Source: Bacillota bacterium (GTDB taxonomy: Bacteria > Bacillota > Clostridia > Peptostreptococcales > Anaerovoracaceae). From it: a DNA stretch of 64,000 nucleotides. The notes beneath the pieces are model-generated. The model was not told where the DNA came from. It did no database searches and worked only from the letters and a program-made list of their open reading frames with translations. This document shows positions 59,635-64,000 of this stretch, piece after piece. Numbering within the stretch: position 1 is the stretch's first letter; each line of letters begins with the position of its first letter. The position numbers were made by a program, and so were the translations under genes. The stretch spans positions 1-64,000 of the forward strand of contig JAFRKJ010000077.1 in the NCBI GenBank assembly GCA_017431785.1, written 5' to 3'.

Positions 59635-60540
59635 CTAGTTTGAACCAGCAGAGGCAACGCCCTTGCGGAGCAGAGTTCCTTCCGCGACCATCGCCGGTCT
59701 GATGGTTCCTGCACGCTGTCCCGGCATCATGTCGAAGAACTGTGCCGTTTCTTTGCTGTATTCAACAACTTCGATCTGCTGTTTGTGCAGATAGTATTTG
59801 ATTTCTTCGATCTTCTCAAGCGCGTAGTCCGGATCCTTGCTGTAGGCGGCCGCAAGCAGATCCGAGAAGATATCCAGCTCTGAAGAGGATGGTTTATGAC
59901 CGTCGATCAAACCTGCTTCATCACGCTTGCTCCAGCGTTCCTGGGACTGGATTTCTTCCAGGCTCTGGTCTGCTGACAAGATTGCGTTTCTGAAGTTTAC
60001 ATAGACCTTGTTGGAATCCACCTGCACTTCAACACGCTGGCTGCGCTTCGGTGTCTTCGGCGGTTTGCGTCTGCCCAGCAGTCCTGCGATGAACCCGCAG
60101 ACAAAGCCTCCCACAATGAAGCCAAGCGGCTTCAGGAGCACCACGTCAAAGTTCTTAATGCTGTCAAGTCCGTCATCAAAGGCTGGTGCCATGAACGGAA
60201 ACATTCCCAGTCCAATGAGAACCAGTCCACCGATCAGGAAGAGGAAGACAAGAGGATTGAGTCTCTTTTTCGTCTTGTCTTTGCCGTCGGCAGTTTCACC
60301 TGCCTCCCAGACTTTTGTATCACCTACGGAATCGATCAAAGGCAGGGAAAGCCGTATTGCCTGCGTAATGTACGCCGCAGCATCCCTTTCACGTTCGCTG
60401 CTGCAGTGCTCATTGTACATCAGGAGAAGCTTGTCCAGTTCATTCTCCAAGGCTGTGACGGCTCGTTCTGCTGTCTTCGAAGCTGCGAGCTCCGTAAGAA
60501 GATTCTGTTTATCTTTTTCTAATAATTCGATCAGTTTCAT
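59635..60540 (-). CDS. Membrane partner of the Hsp70-like ATPase, unknown family
   Basis: A 301-aa protein I do not recognise. The N-terminal 65 residues are strongly helical with coiled-coil character (LLEKDKQNLLTEL ... TALENELDKLLLMYNE). A charged linker, two membrane helices (about 96-117 and 138-155), a basic loop (GRRKPPKTPKRSQR) and a mainly helical cytoplasmic C-terminus of 145 residues follow. It lies 9 nt before the Hsp70-like gene, whose ribosome binding site overlaps its stop. The helical N-terminus could serve as a GrpE- or J-like cofactor surface, but no HPD motif is present. There is no Shine-Dalgarno; TATAAT lies 9 nt before the ATG. Confidence 0.75.
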   Translation of the reverse strand: MKLIELLEKDKQNLLTELAASKTAERAVTALENELDKLLLMYNEHCSSERERDAAAYITQAIRLSLPLIDSVGDTKVWEAGETADGKDKTKKRLNPLVFLFLIGGLVLIGLGMFPFMAPAFDDGLDSIKNFDVVLLKPLGFIVGGFVCGFIAGLLGRRKPPKTPKRSQRVEVQVDSNKVYVNFRNAILSADQSLEEIQSQERWSKRDEAGLIDGHKPSSSELDIFSDLLAAAYSKDPDYALEKIEEIKYYLHKQQIEVVEYSKETAQFFDMMPGQRAGTIRPAMVAEGTLLRKGVASAGSN

Positions 60541-60549
60541 AACACTTTT

Positions 60550-60555
60550 ATTATA
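60550..60555 (-). promoter_or_regulatory. -10 box 9 nt before the Hsp70-partner start
   Basis: The minus strand reads TATAAT, nine bases, ATG, with no ribosome binding site between. A leader of 0-3 nt is predicted. Confidence 0.4.
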
Positions 60556-60575
60556 CGCTACTATTTCTTCGAAAG

Positions 60576-61397
60576 CTATAGTCTCGACTTCACTGCATTA
60601 AATTCACGTACGGCGGCAGGCCGTCCGCACAAGATGGAGGGTTTTCCCTCGAAGGTAAGCGGCTGTCCGTCGATGGTCGTCACGAGGCAGCCCGTTTCTT
60701 CAGCGATGAGCTTGCCTGCTGCGAAGTCCCATGCCGAAAGACTCAGTTCCGCATACAATCCGAACCTGCCGCATGCTGTCCAGCAGCAATCCAGGGCAGC
60801 AGAGCCTGTACGTCTGACATCTGCAGACACTTCGTACAGCTTTTGGGCAAGCCGGAAGGTCGGTCCGTTGGTGGTGTCATCATAGGGAGCAGTCCCGAAT
60901 ACGGTGATTTCATTTTTCATGGAAGCATCGAAGACAGGAAGCTTTTCTCCATTCAAAAGGCATCCGCAGCCTTTGCGGGCGCTGAAAAGTTCGTCGCGGT
61001 ATGGATCGTAGATCACGCCGATTTGTGTCTCTCCGCCTGCTGTCATAGCAATCGACGTGCAGGAATGGCGGTTGCCGTGCACGAAATTGGCGGTTCCGTC
61101 AATAGGATCAATGATGAAACAAATGCCGCGTGAGATTTCATCAGCATCAGTAATCATTGCATTCACCATCTCCGGAATCATTTCTTCACAGAGAAAGCGA
61201 CATTCCGGAACGAGTTTTTTCAGTTCTGTCATAAGCATCCGTTGGATTTCCAGATCCATGGAAGTGACCAGATCCCTTCGGCTTGACTTTGTTGTGACTG
61301 TCACATCATGCAGAGCATCAGCGTCCGCACTCAGTATTTTTGTACCCGTCATGAAGGCCAGATGTTCGATTTGTTTCTGCAGTGTTTCGTATTTCAT
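60576..61397 (-). CDS. Inositol monophosphatase family protein
   Basis: A 273-aa Mg2+-dependent phosphatase of the IMPase/FBPase/CysQ superfamily. The metal site is DPIDGTANFVHG (about 97-108) with an upstream Glu pair (CEEMIPE) and the C-terminal motif WDFAAGKLIAEE. Substrates in the family include inositol phosphate, PAP and fructose bisphosphate; none can be chosen here. The start used has no Shine-Dalgarno but a TGn-extended -10 nine bases upstream. The frame stays open far upstream, over the divergent lipoprotein gene, by chance. It may be co-transcribed with the Hsp70-like pair, 35 nt downstream. Confidence 0.88.
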   Translation of the reverse strand: MKYETLQKQIEHLAFMTGTKILSADADALHDVTVTTKSSRRDLVTSMDLEIQRMLMTELKKLVPECRFLCEEMIPEMVNAMITDADEISRGICFIIDPIDGTANFVHGNRHSCTSIAMTAGGETQIGVIYDPYRDELFSARKGCGCLLNGEKLPVFDASMKNEITVFGTAPYDDTTNGPTFRLAQKLYEVSADVRRTGSAALDCCWTACGRFGLYAELSLSAWDFAAGKLIAEETGCLVTTIDGQPLTFEGKPSILCGRPAAVREFNAVKSRL

Positions 61398-61406
61398 AAC
61401 AAGGGT

Positions 61407-61415
61407 ATTGTAGCA
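61407..61415 (-). promoter_or_regulatory. Extended -10 box 9 nt before the IMPase start
   Basis: The minus strand reads TGCTACAAT, nine bases, ATG, without ribosome binding site. A near-leaderless mRNA is predicted. Confidence 0.4.
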
Positions 61416-61545
61416 CAAAAAGTATAGAATGTACTGCTGCATATGGAGTATACTAAGTGCGGACAAGAAAGAACGGCCAAAATGGAAAAGACGATATTGT
61501 TGTTTAATGTACTGACGAAGGAATCTTACAAGGAGGCTTAGTATT

Positions 61546-61923
61546 ATGAAAAAAGCATTGATCGTTGTATTTTGCATGATCGTATCTTTAGCATTTGTAT
61601 CACTGACCGGATGCGGCGACAGCGGAGACGCATCTGCAGCTGATAGTCCATATGTTGGAACATGGAAGGCAACAGGAGCATCGTTCCAGGATGAAGAAGT
61701 TGACATCAATGAAGTACTGGAAGGAAATGATTTCATTATCGATCTGCATGATGACGGCACGGCTACAGTATCAGATCCGGACGGCGGTTCGGACGCAACT
61801 TGGGTGGAAACAAAAAATGGTGTCAAAGTTACTGGTGATGAAATCAATATGAAATTCAAGGATAACGACGGCAAGCTTGAATGCAAGATTTTAGGCGTGC
61901 ACATGTTCTTTGAAAAACAGTAA
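61546..61923 (+). CDS. Small lipoprotein, lipocalin-like
   Basis: A 125-aa protein with a signal peptide and lipobox LTGC (C23), then a short Ser/Ala/Asp spacer. The mature part is all-beta with the start YVGTWKATG and DLHDDGTATVSD, a pattern of small calycin-like lipoproteins in Clostridia. No function is assigned. AAGGAGG precedes the ATG. It is a single gene ending in a bidirectional terminator. Confidence 0.78.
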   Translation: MKKALIVVFCMIVSLAFVSLTGCGDSGDASAADSPYVGTWKATGASFQDEEVDINEVLEGNDFIIDLHDDGTATVSDPDGGSDATWVETKNGVKVTGDEINMKFKDNDGKLECKILGVHMFFEKQ

Positions 61924-61937
61924 CAGTATTAAAAAAT

Positions 61938-61983
61938 AAGAGCCGAGCGGCACAGTAACCGTGCTTGCATCGGCTCTTTTGTT
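61938..61983. terminator. Bidirectional terminator with nested hairpin
   Basis: AAGAGCCGA/TCGGCTCTT stem enclosing a GCAC/GTGC hairpin. TTTTGTT on the plus side and ATTTTTTA on the minus side, between convergent genes. Confidence 0.8.
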
Positions 61984-61990
61984 ATGCGAA

Positions 61991-62485
61991 TTATAATATT
62001 CCTTCCAGCTTCAGGAGCGCGATTTTCTTGTCGATTCCGCCGGCATACCCAGTCAGACTTCCATTAGAGCCAATAACCCGATGACATGGAATGATCAGTG
62101 AGATGGAGTTGTGACCAACGGCTCCGCCGACCGCCTGGGCGGACATGCGGGGCACACCGTTTTCTTTCGCAATCTGTTCAGCGATCTGCCCATAGGTCAT
62201 TGTCTGTCCAAAAGGAATCTGAAGCATGATTTCCCAGACGCGTTTGCGGAATGCGGTCGTCCGCATAGAGAGCGGTGGGAGGAACCCGGGATCCTTCCCC
62301 GAGAAGTAGATATCCAACCACCTTCCCGTCTCCGCAAAGACGGGAAGATCCTTTTCTTCATAATCATTGGACAGGATGTCTCCGAGGTATTTTTCTCCAT
62401 CAAACCAGAGTCCGATCAGAGAGGTTCCATCAGAGGCAAGGGTGATGCCGCCAATCGGCGAATCGTAGTGATTGATGTAATCCAT
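61991..62485 (-). CDS. ogt: Methylated-DNA--[protein]-cysteine S-methyltransferase
   Basis: This repairs O6-methylguanine by irreversible transfer to its cysteine. The active-site motif IIPCHRVIGSNG is complete, and the DNA-binding helix (AQAVGGAVGHN) precedes it. The length of 164 aa is standard. AAAGG is spaced for this ATG (MDYINHYDSPIGG); the frame extends 19 codons upstream without support. Confidence 0.94.
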   Translation of the reverse strand: MDYINHYDSPIGGITLASDGTSLIGLWFDGEKYLGDILSNDYEEKDLPVFAETGRWLDIYFSGKDPGFLPPLSMRTTAFRKRVWEIMLQIPFGQTMTYGQIAEQIAKENGVPRMSAQAVGGAVGHNSISLIIPCHRVIGSNGSLTGYAGGIDKKIALLKLEGIL

Positions 62486-62518
62486 AACAAAACCTTTCGA
62501 TTTATTAAAGGTAACTGT

Positions 62519-62547
62519 TAGACACTGTAGTATGATTTGCATATAAT
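62519..62547 (+). promoter_or_regulatory. Promoter of the GNAT - aldo/keto reductase genes
   Basis: TAGACA, a 17-nt spacer and TATAAT, 33 nt before the GNAT start, in the divergent region with ogt. Confidence 0.65.
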
Positions 62548-62579
62548 ATTATCATTAAGATAGAGATTGGAGCAACGTG

Positions 62580-63146
62580 ATGTTATTTGAGAGCAAGCAG
62601 TTCAGCGAACTGTCAGCGGAAGAAGTATACGAAATACTGAAATCCAGGATTGAAATATTCGTGATCGAACAGGAGTGCATTTTTCAGGACTGTGATGATC
62701 GGGATTATGGTTATCATGTCTTTTGCAGAGACGAAGCGGGTAGAGTTGCAGCATATATGAGAATATATGAGATTGAAGAAGAACCGGATGTTATTTTGCT
62801 CGACGGCAAGGCCCTTTGGTCAGGAAATCTTACAGAAGAACAAATCAAAAAAGGGAACAAGATGCCTGACTTCTGTGATGCGTCCGGAATCAGTCAGGAA
62901 AGAAGAGAGAACGCCCGCACGGTTCAGATGGGCAGAGTACTAACACTGGAACACGGCAAAGGCCTTGGGAAAGATCTGCTTGAAGCGGGAATACAGACCG
63001 CCTGGAATCAAATGGGTGCGGACCGCATCTTCATTGAAGCTGAGGATTATGTAGAAGGTTATTATACAAAGGCAGGATTCACCCGCATATCGGATGTGTT
63101 CCTGAAAGACGACATACCGCATATTCATATGGAGTTATGGAAGTAG
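62580..63146 (+). CDS. GNAT-family N-acetyltransferase, ElaA-like
   Basis: A 188-aa acetyl-CoA-dependent transferase. The N-terminal SRIEIFVIEQECIFQDCDDRD matches ElaA-type GNATs. The CoA loop reads QMGRVLTLEHGKGLGKDLL (R/Q-x-x-G-x-G/A form), and the end YYTKAGFTRI is typical. A GTG codon directly before the ATG is an alternative start; GGAG is better spaced for the ATG. The acceptor substrate is unknown. The aldo/keto reductase gene follows after 20 nt. Confidence 0.87.
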   Translation: MLFESKQFSELSAEEVYEILKSRIEIFVIEQECIFQDCDDRDYGYHVFCRDEAGRVAAYMRIYEIEEEPDVILLDGKALWSGNLTEEQIKKGNKMPDFCDASGISQERRENARTVQMGRVLTLEHGKGLGKDLLEAGIQTAWNQMGADRIFIEAEDYVEGYYTKAGFTRISDVFLKDDIPHIHMELWK

Positions 63147-63166
63147 AAAGGCAAATGGAGTAAGAT

Positions 63167-64000
63167 ATGCAGTACAGAGAATTCAAAGGTTTGAAGTTAT
63201 CCCAGCTGGGATTTGGAGCCATGCGCCTGCCGGTCATCGATGGGGATGATGCGAAGGTGGACATTCCCCAGACCATGCGCATGGTGGAATATGCCATGGA
63301 TCATGGAATCAACTATTACGATACCGCCTGGGGCTACCATGGAGAGCATTCTGAGGAAATCATGGGTGAAGCCCTTCGCAGATACCCAAGAGACAGCTAC
63401 TATCTGGCGGATAAGTTTCCGGGTTATGATCTGGCGAATATGCCGAAGGTGAAGGAAATCTTCGAGACGCAGCTACAGCGGACGGGGTTGGACTACTTCG
63501 ATTTCTATCTTTTGCACAATGTCTGCGAGATGAACGTCGAGCAGTATCTCGACCCGCAGTACGGCATCATGGATTATCTGCTGGAGCAGAAGAAGGCCGA
63601 CCGCATTAAATATCTGGGCTTTTCCTGTCATGGGGAGATGCCTGTGCTAAAGCGCTTTCTTGAGGCGCACGGCAGTGACATGGAATACTGCCAGCTTCAG
63701 CTGAATTATCTCGACTGGGGGTTCCAGCACGGAAAAGAGAAAGTCGAACTGCTCGCGGAATACGGTATCCCGGTTTGGGTTATGGAACCGCTCAGAGGCG
63801 GCAAGCTGGCGAAGCTCAGCGAAGAACAGGAGAAATCGCTGAAAACACTGCGTCCGCAGGAAGAAATCCCGGCATGGGCGTTCCGTTTTCTGCAGAGCCT
63901 GCCGGAGGTCACAGTGATTCTTTCCGGTATGTCCAATGAAGAACAATTACATGCGAATGTCGCTACGTTCGAGGTGGACCTGCCTTTGAACGATGATGAA
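63167..64000 (+). CDS. Aldo/keto reductase, truncated by the window end
   Basis: 278 codons are present and open to the last base. The TIM-barrel NAD(P)H oxidoreductase tetrad is visible: Asp and Tyr in YYDTAWGYHG (about 51-60), Lys in LADKFPG (about 83-89) and His in LLHNV (about 117-121). Members of this clostridial subgroup often carry a C-terminal 4Fe-4S ferredoxin-like domain, which would lie beyond the window, so its presence cannot be judged. GGAG precedes the ATG. Confidence 0.88.
   Translation, partial: MQYREFKGLKLSQLGFGAMRLPVIDGDDAKVDIPQTMRMVEYAMDHGINYYDTAWGYHGEHSEEIMGEALRRYPRDSYYLADKFPGYDLANMPKVKEIFETQLQRTGLDYFDFYLLHNVCEMNVEQYLDPQYGIMDYLLEQKKADRIKYLGFSCHGEMPVLKRFLEAHGSDMEYCQLQLNYLDWGFQHGKEKVELLAEYGIPVWVMEPLRGGKLAKLSEEQEKSLKTLRPQEEIPAWAFRFLQSLPEVTVILSGMSNEEQLHANVATFEVDLPLNDDE

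Noticed and set aside
61398..61904. Long N-terminal extension of the IMPase frame
   Set aside because: The extension overlaps the divergent lipoprotein gene and its promoter region. The IMPase fold starts at 61397.
1..64000. tRNA, rRNA, CRISPR, transposase or phage genes
   Set aside because: A scan by eye for T-loop patterns, regularly spaced repeats, DDE/serine/tyrosine recombinase proteins and phage structural genes found none.

Overview
The window is a chromosomal stretch of an anaerobic low-to-mid G+C Firmicute (Clostridia). A placement near Anaerovoracaceae / Eubacteriales Family XIII is an inference. The evidence is AGGAGG-type ribosome binding sites, sigma-A promoters, a meso-DAP type MurE with a one-step DAP dehydrogenase, a greA-lysS pair, a short clostridial-type SerA, an ornithine/alanine racemase-like enzyme, many small lipoproteins, a 4Fe-4S endonuclease III and no respiratory genes. 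Genes are dense on both strands. I see no rRNA, tRNA, CRISPR array, prophage or insertion sequence.

Layout. 0-6 kb: an NCS1 nucleobase permease and dihydropyrimidinase (minus), nth (plus) and serA (minus). 5.9-12.4 kb: serC, a D,D-carboxypeptidase and uvrC, then a DUF1292 protein, an acyl-ACP thioesterase and convergent dapB-dapA. 13.5-20 kb: an accessory block with a seven-helix membrane LuxR-type regulator followed by three surface lipoprotein hydrolases (two paralogous C45 Ntn-hydrolases and a type-B carboxylesterase). 20-25.5 kb: murE, a COG2509 flavoprotein, a C_GCAxxG_C_C protein and an acyl-CoA synthetase. 25.6-30.6 kb: a racemase, divergent hom, then greA and a lysS with an extra C-terminal tRNA-binding domain. 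30.7-37.1 kb: a regulated catabolic operon (class III aminotransferase, duplicated class II aldolase, TetR, FGGY kinase, MFS) behind a consensus promoter covered by a 34-bp palindrome. 37.2-40.4 kb: an ABC exporter with its own palindromic operator. 40.5-49.8 kb: ddh, an NSS transporter, a 28-codon small gene with its own promoter and terminator, a lipoprotein, an MnmM-type methyltransferase, a flavodoxin-like reductase, a hydrolase / acyltransferase / flavoprotein operon and ferritin. 49.9-57.6 kb: an OFA-type MFS, then a tight operon of a putative glycoside hydrolase, an Ig/propeller secreted protein, a His-rich CsoR, a DJ-1 protein, idi and an IMP dehydrogenase very like the Tritrichomonas foetus enzyme. 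57.7-61.4 kb: a membrane-anchored Hsp70-like ATPase, its membrane partner and an inositol-monophosphatase-like enzyme. 61.5-64 kb: a small lipoprotein, ogt, a GNAT and a truncated aldo/keto reductase.

Themes. The aspartate-family pathway is well represented (hom, dapA, dapB, ddh, murE, lysS) but scattered over several transcripts. Many convergent junctions end in bidirectional terminators, several with a small hairpin nested in the large stem. At least four genes have no Shine-Dalgarno and a -10 box only 6-9 nt before the start codon, suggesting leaderless mRNAs. The best candidates for undescribed systems are the Hsp70-like/partner pair, the 7TM-LuxR plus lipoprotein hydrolase island, and the TetR-controlled aminotransferase-aldolase-kinase operon.
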